Source of the DNA: Micromussa lordhowensis
Lineage: Eukaryota > Cnidaria > Anthozoa > Scleractinia > Lobophylliidae
Direction: 5' to 3'
Assembly (NCBI GenBank): GCA_964020085.1
Contig: OZ026595.1
Coordinates: 655,501-719,500 of the forward strand
DNA length: 64,000 nucleotides
Under the pieces are notes generated by a model that saw only the letters and a list, made by a program, of their open reading frames with translations, was not told where the DNA came from and did no database searches. Each line of letters opens with the position of its first letter. Within the stretch, counting starts at the first letter, position 1. A program made the translations under genes and the position numbers. Below are positions 38,302 through 51,062 of this stretch, piece after piece.

Positions 38302-41300
38302 TCAAGCTGGGAAAGTCTCCATGTGTCCCCATGTCTGTCCAGTACTGATAGACACAGGAAGAGGTACCTATAGGAGATTAAATTATACTGAATAGGTTAG
38401 AGTTTTAAAATGGATTGCGTACTGGGTTGAGCTATTGCTTGGTTTTAACAAATTTCTAACCTAATGAGTGAGACGAGTACAGACTCTCAGTAGAAATCAA
38501 ACCCTCAGGAAGAACTCGATGGCTTTCTCCCACTACTCCATCCTTTTATAACAAAGATGCCGGTTATGTGTGGTTTGTAAATAATCCGTTGTATTATTTA
38601 TTATTCAGAAACAAATGTTGTTGTTGTTTGTAGAATAACTGGGTTCCATTTTGAGTAAAAACAAACTGCTCAACGAAATCCTTTTACTCTCGAATTTTAT
38701 AGCCGATACCATTAATAACTGTGAACTGATAGGGCTGTACAATACAGGATAATTCCAAATCGTCCCTAAAACCACTTTACGCCAGGCTACTTTACGCCTA
38801 GTTTAACATTATCCGCCCAATTGCGCCATGGCATGCATGTACTTCATTATCTATCAGTGAAAAAAAAAACCTGTTTTCACTGTGTACATGCAGTATAAGC
38901 CCTATAGACGTCCGTCAATATAATAATACTTTTATTACCTTCAGCTTCACCTTCCCACCACAAAGTTTCTCTGTAGACTCCATGATTGACTTGATGCTTG
39001 CTGCAATCATGAAAAGAAAGTTGACATCATTCTACGTGTTTGGTAGATTATCAGGGGTCGAAATGTTCAAAGCTGCGATCCGTGGGAACAGGAATGGGGT
39101 TCCGCCTCGGGGGGTACTCTCTTGCACGGGCTTATAGGTATGTGCGGCCCCAAAGGGTATGGTTCTTCAGCCGTTTTGGTCATAAATAGCGGGTATGGTT
39201 TTTGCATCCTAATCTTGAATCGGGTATGTATTTTTTAAGAAGCTACTTTTTAACTATTTCAATTACACCAATCAACAAAATATTTTTAGACACGTGGCTG
39301 AAAACATACACATGGCTGGCGTACAATGGAAATTTCATGTATTGTAAAATCTGCACGAAAATTAAGAAGTCTAACGGAGTGAGCAAGGAGTTCCAGGGCA
39401 GAAATTTTCAAAACTCTGCGCTCTTTCAACAAACTGGTCTTCAAGAACACCAACTTGTATCCACATGCTATTTGTCACCAAGAGTACGGGACACAAGTTC
39501 ATGGATCTGGGACTCAACAACTCTTGGGCCCGGGCCCTCTTAATTTCCTGGCTGTGTGAGTCCCTGTACTCACTACAGCCTTTTTCTTGATGGATCATGT
39601 AATTTTCTACCTTTATTTAGGGATGGGTCACTCAGATTTGTGCCAAATGGAATGGGTGGGTCATGTGTTTTCTAACTACCACATGTGATAAAGCAATTGA
39701 TATAAAAATAAAACAACTGAAAGAGATACGCTACTTGTCACTTTCTTAATTTCATCCTCAGGGGTCTCTAAAAGAAGTTCATCATGTATTTGTAACAGCA
39801 GTCTATGAACAATAATAATAATAATAATGCTAATTAACACACCAGCATTACAAGGCGGCGTCACTTTGTCTCACTATTTTAGTGCTACAAGTTTTTAGTG
39901 GCTTCCTTAAAGACACAAGAATATATAAAACGCTGACTAATAACTGTTTACCCTGTTTAATGAGAAAAAACGCGTAAAAGTGAGACAGGGTGCCAAGAGG
40001 GGAAGAACGACTTGACTAAAAAATCGACTTTCTTGCAGGGAGCGTCAAAAGAAAGGGACAGCATAAATTATCTGAGGATGGCATGAAGCTTGAAAGTCAG
40101 TTTCAGGTCTATTAACATATTGCAGACCAAGTTAGTGTGAACACTTTACCTAGCGTGCAAAGAAGAGTCCTCGCTTATGGCACTTATCACCTGAATCATC
40201 GCTGCTTTACATATATCGGCGGCAGAACCTTCAATTCAAAAACAATGTTACAAATTAACGAGATATCAGTGTTCATTCTTAAACAAGAAGAAAAGCCTTC
40301 TGCATTTGGTTTAAAAGTAATTTGGATCGTGCCAGTGAGGTTATTTCTGAGAAATGAACGAAATTGGCGAAATACTCGCGATGATAGAAATAGTTTTTTT
40401 CAAATACCAGGATTGTGCAGTCTGAAAGGGGAATGTTAACTTCAGATTTAAATTCAGCATCCAGGGGGAATTTGATAACCACTTTTAAGAAATTTGAGAA
40501 GTAGACACACTTTGCAGACATAGAGAATAATGTCCAACAGAAGTGATTGCTTATCTACACATGCACAAACCCTGCACAACAAAATTGACAGCCTGTCGTT
40601 CAGCCTGCGATCTTTGGTTGAAATCATAAGACTTGATATGTGGCAGCCATCGCCTTCTGTTCAAAATGGTGGACACGTAACCTGTGTACGGAAAACAAAT
40701 GTATGATGAGGCCACTGAGAAAGTGTAGTTGAGGAAGGCTCTGCTAAGAAGAGTGAACTAACACTCAAAACAAGATATCCTAACGTTTCTGGTAAGGTCC
40801 ATAACACTTCTAAAGGCAAAGATCTTGTCCTTTGTGGGTTGCTGATTCAAACTGGAACTCAGCGAAGCAATTCGGAACTTGATACACTTGCTATTCTATT
40901 ACAAACCGTTTCTTTGACAACTCTCAATACTGCGTCGGGTAAATTCCTTTATTCTTGGAAATCTCCCTAAAATAATTCAAAGGATGCGTAAAGACATAAG
41001 TACAGTATGGATATTTAAAAGCACGAACCTAGTGACAGGAATTGTCAACACACCTAAAAAGCTCTCCATGAATCCTTTTGCTTCATCAGTACTCACTTTG
41101 AGGGTATGCCCAAGTTTTTCGCTTCCTGTAAAACCAATATTGATGGATTGTTAACCAATCATATGACTATTCTGTCAGGTGCCACTCAGAAAGTAGAATA
41201 TTTGTATAAGGCTCTCCTTACCAACTCCGTAGATAACAGAATACACAATTCGCTTAGTCCTTTCTCTCTCATGAAACTGAACTTGCTCACAGCTTTTGCC

Positions 41301-44300
41301 CAACCTAGACATACGGTTTTTGTAATACATAAGAAAACTTTCTAAAGCATAAGGAGAAACTTTCTTTGAGTTCAAACTTATAATTATCTCATTCAATGCA
41401 CGATGATCGATCCAGGTATATATCAAAAATAGCAAATAAAAGCAACTTAAGCAGATGATTACATTACCACTGTGAGGCAAGTGTTGTAAATACGTCTGCA
41501 CATTGTTTGTCGTTGAAGATCTGCATCAGCGACGGGTCCTCAGACAGGTGTGACAGTAAGCGAAGTTCAATTGACTGAAAGTCTGGAAAGACGGCAATCA
41601 CAAGTCAACCACTGAAGATTATTTTACTGTGCGTAGTCACAAGCAGGCTTGTATCTAAAATAACATAATAATTCAGTAGCAAATACCTGCTGCAAGTAAT
41701 AACCAGCCTTCTCTACTTTTGTAAGCATCCCGTGCATAAATGGTTATCACTTCTTCCGGTTTGCCTGAAGAATATAAAAATAAGTGTTTTCAGAATAACC
41801 AGCGTCTGGAATTAAGATGGAAACTTTCCTTCGGCGTCAACTTGCTTTGCTTTGTCCATGCATCCGCTTCATCTCCTCGAAGCTCCGTCCTTTGACAACT
41901 GTGTGCCTTTCTTAGCAATAAGTACCACTCGTTCGAACTGTGGCAACCCGCCTATATCCACCCACTTACCATGGCAACAGGACGCAGACTAGTGATCCTA
42001 TTTCCGAATATCAATCAAGCCAAAATTAACTCATTTGAAGAACTCTAGCTAATTCTGATTGTATGAAGAGAAACTCTTTGAGCATGCCTTGTTCGGTTGT
42101 TCGGTTTTCCTCAGAGACTCGTAAATATATATACCTTCACACCTATTTTGTTTCAAGTTGTCGAAGAGCATTTCTTTCGATACTGAAGCCGGATTGGAAA
42201 ACAATCAAAAATCGTACCTACGATGAGCTGTTTCTTGATTCCAGACACTTCTATAACTTGTTTTGGGATGGCCTGAAGGTTCTACAAGACAACCAAACAT
42301 ACACGTTCTTTAGCACTTGTATAATGTAGACCCCAGATCGAGATTGTAAAAGGATTACTTATAAATAAGTTCCCTTGAATTAGAATTGCTATACAACAGC
42401 AAGTCACACGACACTTACTGGATTTGCTGAGGTAAGTCGCCCAGTGGCCGCTGCTATTTGGTCCCTGTAAATAAGGAAAGTTACTTAGCAGGTTATATTG
42501 TGCATATGCACCAACAAACAAAGGAAAAAGGTTTCTGATAAACAGTCCATATTTCTCGATTGTGAGCCTAACGAGTGATTTTCATTTTATTTAGGCTTTC
42601 CAGACCTTTTTTTGGCATTTCCTCTTATCTCTAATCAGCGTCAGTTGAGGCAATTGAAATGTTCAAATGATCACATATATAAATCCTTACAAAGTCGTAC
42701 CAATCAGTGAGTATTTGATTCATCACTCAACGAACTTACCAGCTTGTTAACAGAATTCCCTACAGGAAAAAGAAGATTTCAGCAATAAAAAAATGAGTAT
42801 ATACGGGAACCGACAAAAACGTATTGATGCAATTGAAGAAACTGATGACGTTTACCTCATGGACATGAGAAAGTATTCCATCAAAGTACGTCGACTTCAG
42901 TTTAACTAGCTGTTGACAAAAAAAAATGAACAGGCACGTAAACATGGCCACTTACATGAACAGAAGCACGGCTTGTTGCAGTAGGTATCACGCTTGCTCT
43001 CGGGTTTACTAGGTACGCGTCATGATATCGCATCATCTTTCAACTGCAACTATTCTAAATATTGCAAATATTGTCGCTTAGCTCGGTCAAACGTGAGCAA
43101 TTATTCACCGCAGTGTAGGCCTGTGAGTGGTCCAGGCTCTGAGCCTTCCCCACCCCACCCCACTCAATGAAGGTATTCAAACATACATGTCTGTACTGCA
43201 GAACAAGCTTTGGTAATGGATGAAACTCTTGCAGGTGAAGAAGCTGTAAGGATAAGCAAACAAAATAGAAACAGTAAATGTGCATATACATTCACTATTC
43301 ATTAAACACTGAAGAACTGGACTAAGCTACAATGTGTAATCAAAATTTGGTTGGCCGATCACGATCTGCCGGTTCGGAAGAAAGAACGCAAAGCACAAAG
43401 ATCTGAATTTCAGGTAAGAGGCATGCAGCAAGGAAAACCGCAAGGTAGGCCGTAATTCAAGCAACTGGTAATTTATAAGAACTAAATTCAGTGTGCTACA
43501 ATATTTACCACAGCTTCTGAGGTGGATTTATAATTCTTGATTGTGGTTCTTGCAAGCTTCTTCTTGCATTTTTGGTCGAGTCTCAGCTCCTCAAACAGCA
43601 CCTTTAAAAGAGGCAGAAGAATCAAGCAGAGGAAATGAAGCTGTATAGCTTTCAACGTTATCATACTCAGATTCAGTATAGAAATCCTAGAAGATGTTTA
43701 CCTTACACTATTAATAGTAGGCATTAATCTCATTTAACAATTAGGTAATCGTATGAATGCAGGTGCAAATTAAGGATTTACAGTGCGAGTGATATTTGAA
43801 AATGCTCTCAAAATTGCACGAGCCTTTAGATGAGTGCAATTTGAAAACATTTTCAAATATCACGAGTAGTGTAAATCCGTAATTGCTCGAGCGTGTATAG
43901 AATTACTCATTTATTATACGCCAGTAAATAAGACAACGCTTGAATCAAGGCACGACCGGTTCGTGTAAGGCTTTAATCAAACAGAAGTGAAACTACTAGC
44001 AGGCGAATAACAAGGCAATGAATCGGGCGCCACGCTACAACAACACTTCAAGAGCATGCTCAACTCTAGTACTGCTGACCGGTACTGGCGATATGACGGA
44101 GAAAATAACGAACTCGCGCGTTCATTTAGTTGCACTGCAGTGCAAATTAAGAATTAACGATAAATTGGCCTGCTCTCAGCCAAGCACAATACAGTAATTT
44201 TCTCAGCAGTATAATAGTATCTCTAATGAGAATGGATACTAAATTTCTGAAATCATTATATGAGTTAACCCACCTCTCTCAGCTGCTGAGGACTGTTGAT

Positions 44301-47300
44301 GAGAAAAGGATGCCCTGCAGCCTGCCAAACAAGAGAACCAAGTACACTCATTTTATTGTTGCTTTGAACGAAATGTTTGTGACGCAGGAGGTTGCAAAAT
44401 AACCGGTTTGGTCGTCATTGTTGTATTCAGAATAGGCAACGCGAGTTAAACCAATTGAGATGAGATTTCGCTGTGAGATGAAAAGGTCTTGAAACGTATG
44501 TTTAATTCTAACTTACCTTGTGGGCTTCTGCTTCGACCTTTACAATTTTCATCTGAAAATAGAAATGTGATTCAATTAACTGAAATGGAATTTATGTAGG
44601 TTGGCTGTAGAGTAATGAGTATAGAAATTTTAAACTACAAAATTGTAAACATAAAGCTATGAATTTACCTTAAGAGTATTGCTGGCTTCAATCAAGACTT
44701 GAGAGTTGATTTCGATTCCTTGAGTTTCCATAACTTGGCAAAAGAAATACTATTAGTATAGGTAATCATACGGTTTCGATTATTATATTAGTTAATTGTT
44801 GGTTTCAAAAATATTGCCGCCAGTGAAGAGAGTGTTTATTGCCAATTCGTCGGAATTTTGAATGAAACATTCCTCCAACCAAACTAGCTTTTGCATTACC
44901 TGCTAACATCGAACAAAGCGGCGTCTCGATGTTGATGAATAAGTCCCAGAGTGACAGGGCCTGGAAGAATAAATTGCAATGTAGTTTAGAAGTTACAAGT
45001 AACTCAGGTGTTGTATTATGTTTGTGCTGTACCTATCGGTTGAAAAAGACAGAGTTTGACACCTGGAGTTGATTTATTTTCCCCCTCCTCCCGACATAGT
45101 TCCTACTCTTTCTAAAGATGAGGACAGTGAAAGCGACAATTTCAGAACTTATTTAGTCTTAGCTGAACTTACCTTAAGCTTCCCATATTGTTTTACCATG
45201 AGAGGTCCAAGCATCGCAACATCTTGGCAAATCATTGAATCATTCTCCTCCCCACTCTGTGAAATAAGCGACATAGTAATCTGAGACGCAGATTAAATGG
45301 TAAATGGTAAATAGACGCATAGTCAAGAGATTTAAAATCATCTTTAATACTCTCTTGGGATCATATAAATGTAGCCAGTGTACCTCTGGAAGTCTGAGTT
45401 GGACGGATGTAAGAACTTCTGCAAAGGTTCCTGGCGGGTGGTCCGGGCTCAGTAGCCAAGCAGCTATTCTAGGATCAAGAAGACGCCACTTGAGACAAAC
45501 TGCAAAGTATAGAGAGACAAAACAAAGTTATCTGCACAGGCATGATTATAAAGAGAACGAGGCGACGTCTTAAAAAAAAACCCTTGAAACAGCGTGCATA
45601 TTTATTGATGTCCATTGTCCGTTGATTTTGTTGTCAATTAAACACTACTTTGGGTTGTTTATCTCAGCCACTGCGATGAAGGCCACAATGTCATTTTTCA
45701 AAATACACGAAGGCTGCTGCTATTCAGTTCATGGTTACTCTTGAATGTCTAAAGTAAACACGGACGTAATCTATGTCTGCAATAAGCACACGTTACCTTT
45801 TCTGACGTCATAATGGGTTGTCTCCACAAGATACCGAACTATTTTCTGGGCATCAAAGCAAATTTTTCTTGTCGATGATGACGTCATTAGATCATCCACG
45901 ACTCTCCTGTTTAAATATAGTATGCAACGATGATTAACTTCACAATAAAACAACGTAACAAGAAAATAACGGAATGCTGACTTTCGTATTAGACGTAGTG
46001 TAGTGCAACAGGAAGGGAGCAGATAGAAGGCTGGAAAGGCGCGCATATTGAAAGATAATAACGCAACATTTCGCATTTGTTACAGCCCTCAGTTGTCTCC
46101 CGCTCCCAACTTGGTTAAACTGCTGCGATACCATGCGGGTTGAATACCTTGACTGTATGGGGCGGGCGGTACATAAAGAAACACAAGTTATTTGGTTGAT
46201 AACTCACAGTCAGTAAAAACTGCAACATATACTGACTTTGAGGCTGTGAACGGATTCTTAATATAGCATTACGCTGCATAGTTTATAGATCTTTATAAGC
46301 CATAAACTAACTAGATTTCAAACAAGGATACCTAAATAAACTGCTGAGGTGCAGGAGGTGCTTTATAGCTAGAGTATCTGTTCACGTCAACAAAAAAGAC
46401 CAGTTTATTACATTCTTTATCAATGTTCTCCTTCTACATTTTAAGTTCGCACTAAAAACATTATTTTCTATCATACCTGCACCAGTTTGTTAAAGAATCC
46501 TCCGTTGTGTCTACAGGAATCTCCACGAACCTTAGTCGATTTTTAAGTCCTTGTGCAGACTCAGTGGTACTTGAAGTCTTCTCAGACCAAGGTAGTGCAA
46601 TAACCAGGCAAGCAGCCTGTAAGTTCACATTCACAGCTAAATCAAGGTTCTTTTATGTATACTTTAAGGAGTGCTTCGAACCTCCTTTTTTAGGAAAATG
46701 CACTGAATGCACTAAAGCAGTGAAAATGAGTCATAATGTCTTATTGGTACCTTTCTGCCAGCGGTTTCTTTGACTGGTTTCTTTGTCTTCTATAATTAGA
46801 GCAAACAACACAATAACCACTGTATATATAGCAGTTGACTGAAATTTTCAAGAGTGAGATTTACCACACTCAATAGCCTTGAATAGTTTGCGTTCCGCGA
46901 TCATCAACCGTGCCAAAATAGGCCAGCGCTCGGAACCCCCAAAGCCACCTCTTATGTGATAGACACAAGAAGTCGAGCCAAGTATTAAAAAAGTGGCATT
47001 ATGCCTAGCTACAACCACCTAATGGCTCAGAAAGTACGACACATTTTGATACCTATGCAAATTCGTTATATAAGATCTAAGCAATTTATTGTTTCTGTAT
47101 ACTGGCAGTATGCTTTTATGGTTACACCACGATATCACATACTTGTTGTTTCTTCGGCCTTAGCAGAGACCACCCGTCCTCATAAGCCAGAGTACAAGCG
47201 ACCTCTTCCGCTGATTTGAGGCTCTGTTCAAACACCTCTCTTTTACCCGGACTCATCAACGAGACTTTCATAAGGTGATTTTTACTCCCTCCCTTTTGAT

Positions 47301-50300
47301 TCTTGATGACACTGTTATCCTTCGGTGTAGTTTCTGCGGAAACAGTTAACTGTCGATAAATTCTCTCTTAAAAAATGAAACCAAGCATTAGCATCAAATA
47401 TGCAGCTGGTGAAAGCAGAGCTTGATCATCGCTATAACTGAGTGAGTGAGAAAATTCTCATATTCTTAAAGTAGGACTGATCTTGAAGGTCTGAAAATGA
47501 GCGATTTAAATTAAATTTGTCGTTAAACGCCCTAGTCGCACTATCAGCATAAGCAAAGGCACATTTTTTTAGTGTTACAAGCGCCTTGAGAGACTCAGGT
47601 TTGCTATTTTGTAGCGCTACTGGAATGAATTCATTCCAAAGGTAACTAATCGAATATGGTGTAAGTGACAAGTCAGTTATTAAGTTTAGTTACCTGTGTT
47701 CGCCTGTTTTGCTCTCTTGGCCTCGTTCCCTTGAACAGTTTTCCTTTCTTTGAAATAACTGGTGATTGGACTCTGTTGCGCTTTCCTTTTGTTTGCGTTT
47801 CCAGTATTTCTTCTTGAGTCGTTGCGTTCCGTATGGTCTTCAATGTCAAAAAGAAAGTGCTCAAGATATTATTTTCTAAAACATGCAGCTACTGTTCCTT
47901 GCCTTAACAGAAAAAGGTTTGGAAAGGTGATACAGAGGGGAGTATTAAAAGAGGGGAGACTACGATGCCCAGGAAAAGTTCTTATTCATAAGCTCAGTGG
48001 AAGCCGGATTTAAATGATCCAGGCTTAATGTCAAAAGCTGCTGAAGTTCTCATCTGGTTTCACTTATGTAATGACATGAATTTACCTGTTCTAACAGAGT
48101 AAGGTGATTCTAGATCTTCTTCCTCAGACTGGGGTGAAGACAAACTTCTAACAAGGCAAGTGAAACGTTAGTCTAGCTTAACCTAAGTTTTTACCCCTGA
48201 AGAAATGGAGCCGACAAATGCAACTTGTAGTAGGCGAGGCGTTGCAAAGGGAAACCTTGAATTATTAAAATAACTATATCAACCGAACATGCAGGGAATG
48301 TAGTGCTCACAATTCATAAGTAACTTTTCTTAAGAGAAAATCATTATTGCGATGAATAACATAACCTCGTTTACGACAGAAAAACACCTGTGTATACCTG
48401 TACACATTTGTACACCTGTGTGTACAAATCTTTTTTAACTGTACAGTGAAACCTTCAATCAGTCCTTGATCTACACTGAGAACACTTATCATATTGCTGA
48501 CTTTGAATGGTCACTGAAGTCAAATACGACCACGAGTGAAATTATGACGCCGGGACCGTTCAAAACATAGAACAGTATGATATAACTTACACAAGCGGAA
48601 TATCTGCACATTATGGCGGAAAAACTGATTGATAATATCAATTTATATCAAGTTTGTATTGTTCTTCAAGTAGTTTGCTTTTTGTTAGCTAGTGTAGGGC
48701 TAGTATCGGCAGTTAGACCTGGAGGGTGATAGTTGTAGGTTTCATTGCAGGTTGCTTTATTGATGACTTTGCAAAGGATAGTGGACTTCTATTGAGATGC
48801 TTTTCTGAAGTAAGGGTGAAGTGGCGCAAATAAAACTGTGTATAAATTTTCCCCAAAATCTTCAATGCACATGCATGCTGTTTTACCTTAAGGCTGTCGC
48901 ATTTGCTTGTAACCTTTGCTGTATACCGCAAAGAGGTACCGTGCTTAGCTTCTGCAAATCGTTTCTTTCTTCAAGTGTGGGATCTCCAGTAAAACATAGT
49001 TGTCTCCTTGGTTCAGCCTTTCTCTCCTGAAGGTAATATTCTGAAGCTACAGTAGGAATAATCCAACGAGAAAAGAAAGTAATATATATTTTATTTCCAG
49101 GAACAAATATCTGGCTGGTATTATACTTTAGTCAGTTGAAAGGCGATCAAAAGTTGCTGCAACATGCTGCAAAAAATTCAGCTGGTTTGAATTCGTGCGT
49201 CATGAAGCAGAGATCTCAATTTTCATTGTCACATCGTTTGCACTGCTCTTACAAACTGTCCCCGCAACAACATAGAAACGAACCAATATCCACGCTAATC
49301 ATAAAATTACAATTTCCTCGATTGTGATTGGTTTAAAAAACTCCTATTTTCCACTAATTCACTTGCCAAATTGTTATCTGACAGTTTGTTAATTGGACAG
49401 TTTGATATCGGACAGTTTGTTATCGCACACAATAAGCCAATCACATTCAAAGTTGTAGTTTTTAAAAATCAACCAATCTCAATTTCAGAGCGACATGAAA
49501 CAATTTACGCGTTCTTTGTCAGTATTTTAATGCAAGTTTTCCCTTTCTTTCATAACTTGGCAATTCTTTTCTCGAAAATTGTAGTTTTATGACTTTAAAA
49601 TTGATCGTTTCGTGCAATTCGGTCTGTAATCATACTCGTGATAAACAAATCGGAATCCCGCAGCGCGGTCGTCCGATTTTGGTATCACTGGTACGATTAC
49701 AGACCGAACTGGACTCCACTCAGTCCTATTGCTATTACTTGTTTTCGCACCAAATTATACAGCCAGCTCCATGAGCAGGCAAGATGAACCAAATTCTGCG
49801 CTGTGATTGATTACTTGCCAAATGCGTCCTGTTCGTACACACGAAGGGTCTTGTCACGAACATGCACCCTAGTGTATTACACGGCGGTGATTTTTTCGAA
49901 GATGTCTTATGTCTGCCGATGAATTTTACTCTAAAGCTCATTCGAGGGATGCTGCTGCAACGGGAAGCGTATAGCTGTGATTTTTTTCTGCCTTGAACTA
50001 GCAGATAGGTCGTAAACTCTTTTTATAGTAGCAAAACTGCCTGCTTACTAAGACTAACCTTGTTGTGGGGTACACTGATTAGTCACGCCTTGACGTGGTC
50101 CATAAATTTCTCTTATAGCTCTGACAACTTTCTGGCCTGGTTCTGACAGTAAAATAGGATTTTTGCATTCTCCAGGACCTTCTAACACTTGTTTCCAAGC
50201 TACAGGTTCATACTGGCTTTGCCACCTTGATGAACGAGTTGGTGCTTGAAATGACCTCCGAGGGAACTGATCTGATCCAGTGGACTGTTGTGCTCCATGT

Positions 50301-50323
50301 AGTGTTAAATTGTGGAAATCCAT
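38302..50323 (-). CDS. POLN: DNA polymerase nu (family A)
   Basis: Thirty coding exons join in phase to 882 residues (human POLN about 900). Exon starts: 50323, 49046, 48147, 47837, 47333, 46789, 46616, 45906, 45499, 45256, 44960, 44733, 44552, 44321, 43601, 43243, 42909, 42759, 42464, 42281, 41764, 41582, 41304, 41125, 40966, 40681, 40228, 39802, 39000, 38367. POLN-specific blocks: [68 protein letters not shown]. Motif A Asp is D645, the O-helix has R696-K700-Y704-Y708-G709 (RxxxKxxxYxxxYG), and motif C is HDE 824-826, so catalytic residues are complete. The N-terminal part is exonuclease-like, without an obvious set of exonuclease acidic residues. POLN acts in translesion and crosslink/recombination repair in the nucleus. 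Oddities: motif A reads DFQSIELR, and QSPITSYF (184-191) fits a PCNA-binding PIP box. The start is the first Met after an in-frame stop. Confidence 0.95.
39808..39828. repeat. (AAT)n microsatellite abutting a POLN splice acceptor
   Basis: About six AAT units lie immediately upstream, on the minus strand, of the acceptor of the POLN exon starting at 39802, the exon encoding motif C. On the transcript the repeat reads (ATT)n and forms the polypyrimidine tract. Confidence 0.8.
43774..43878. mobile_element. Small palindromic MITE in a POLN intron
   Basis: Imperfect inverted repeat: GGATTTACAGTGCGAGTGAT on the left is mirrored by ATCACGAGTAGTGTAAATCC on the right. Further internal arms (ATATTTGAAAATG, CATTTTCAAATAT; AATTGCAC, GTGCAATT) leave a short loop. 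No coding capacity. Confidence 0.65.
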
Positions 50324-50837
50324 GAATTCCGTTAAGCTCAACCCTGTCTATGCTACCATTAGGTTGAGAGGCAAAAGCTGGATTGAGCCTGAGTAGGAAA
50401 CTTAAAAAAAAAGAAACCTTCTGAAAGGAGTATTTTAGCTTAAGTTTTTTCTTTTTTTTTTTCGCAAAGTGTGACTTTGAGGGTTTTGTTTTGAATAATA
50501 TTATTAATATTTCAAGAGCCTTTTGTCCTTTCTGAAGTGAGAGAAGAAACAAATTTTGTGTGAACTTGAAGGTAAGCTTATTGTTTTTAAAATATTACAA
50601 GCTTAAACTTCGAAAACCTTTTGCCCTCTCTGAAGTGAGGGAAGAAAGAAATTGCGTTTAGCTCTGTAAAAGTACAGCGAAATTAATGGTCAGTGAAGCA
50701 GATTCTGGTTTTGTATATTTGATAACTGAATTTAAAAAAGCAATGATGAAAGCAATTTTGTCAAAGAGCTCAGATAAGCTAAATTTTCAGATCGAAACCT
50801 CAAACAAACTCTATTTCTAGGTGTAAAATTTACTTAC

Positions 50838-50880
50838 CAATCGGGTCAAACTTCGTTCACTGCCGCCATGGCCAGATAGG
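50838..50880 (-). other. POLN noncoding first exon (3' part) with an 8-codon uORF
   Basis: A strong donor (GATTG|GTAAGT) ends at 50838 and pairs with the acceptor at 50388, placing this exon in the POLN 5' leader. It contains a start in a strong context (GCCATGG) at 50869 that reads MAAVNEV and stops at 50846, before the main start at 50323. The exon's 5' end is not determined. Confidence 0.55.
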
Positions 50881-51024
50881 AAAACGATAGAAAAATAACC
50901 TCCAGATGTTATCCAGGAGCCAATTCGATTCTATGGAATTGCTAATTAATCATATAAACCACAAAAGTTACAGACAAAAAAGTCGTCTGCGGTGCTGTTT
51001 GCTGTGTGAAAAATATCAAAATGG

Positions 51025-51062
51025 TTTTGGCGCGGGCACCCAAGAATACTTTCCCGCCAAAA
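51025..51062. promoter_or_regulatory. E2F-like site cluster upstream of POLN
   Basis: TTTTGGCGCGGG at 51025-51036 and TTTCCCGCCAAAA at 51050-51062 both match the E2F consensus TTTSSCGC, the second in a near-palindromic form. They lie about 150-200 bases upstream of the POLN first-exon donor, as expected for an S-phase-regulated repair polymerase. Binding is inferred. Confidence 0.5.

Noticed and set aside
46862..46955. Possible POLN exon reading [21 protein letters not shown]
   Set aside because: Its phase fits neither neighbour; the exons at 47333-47143, 46789-46751 and 46616-46477 join in phase 0 without it.
50208..50552. 114-residue minus ORF overlapping the POLN first coding exon
   Set aside because: Out of frame with the exon that keeps phase to the exon at 49046, and rich in AAA-coded lysines from an A/T tract.
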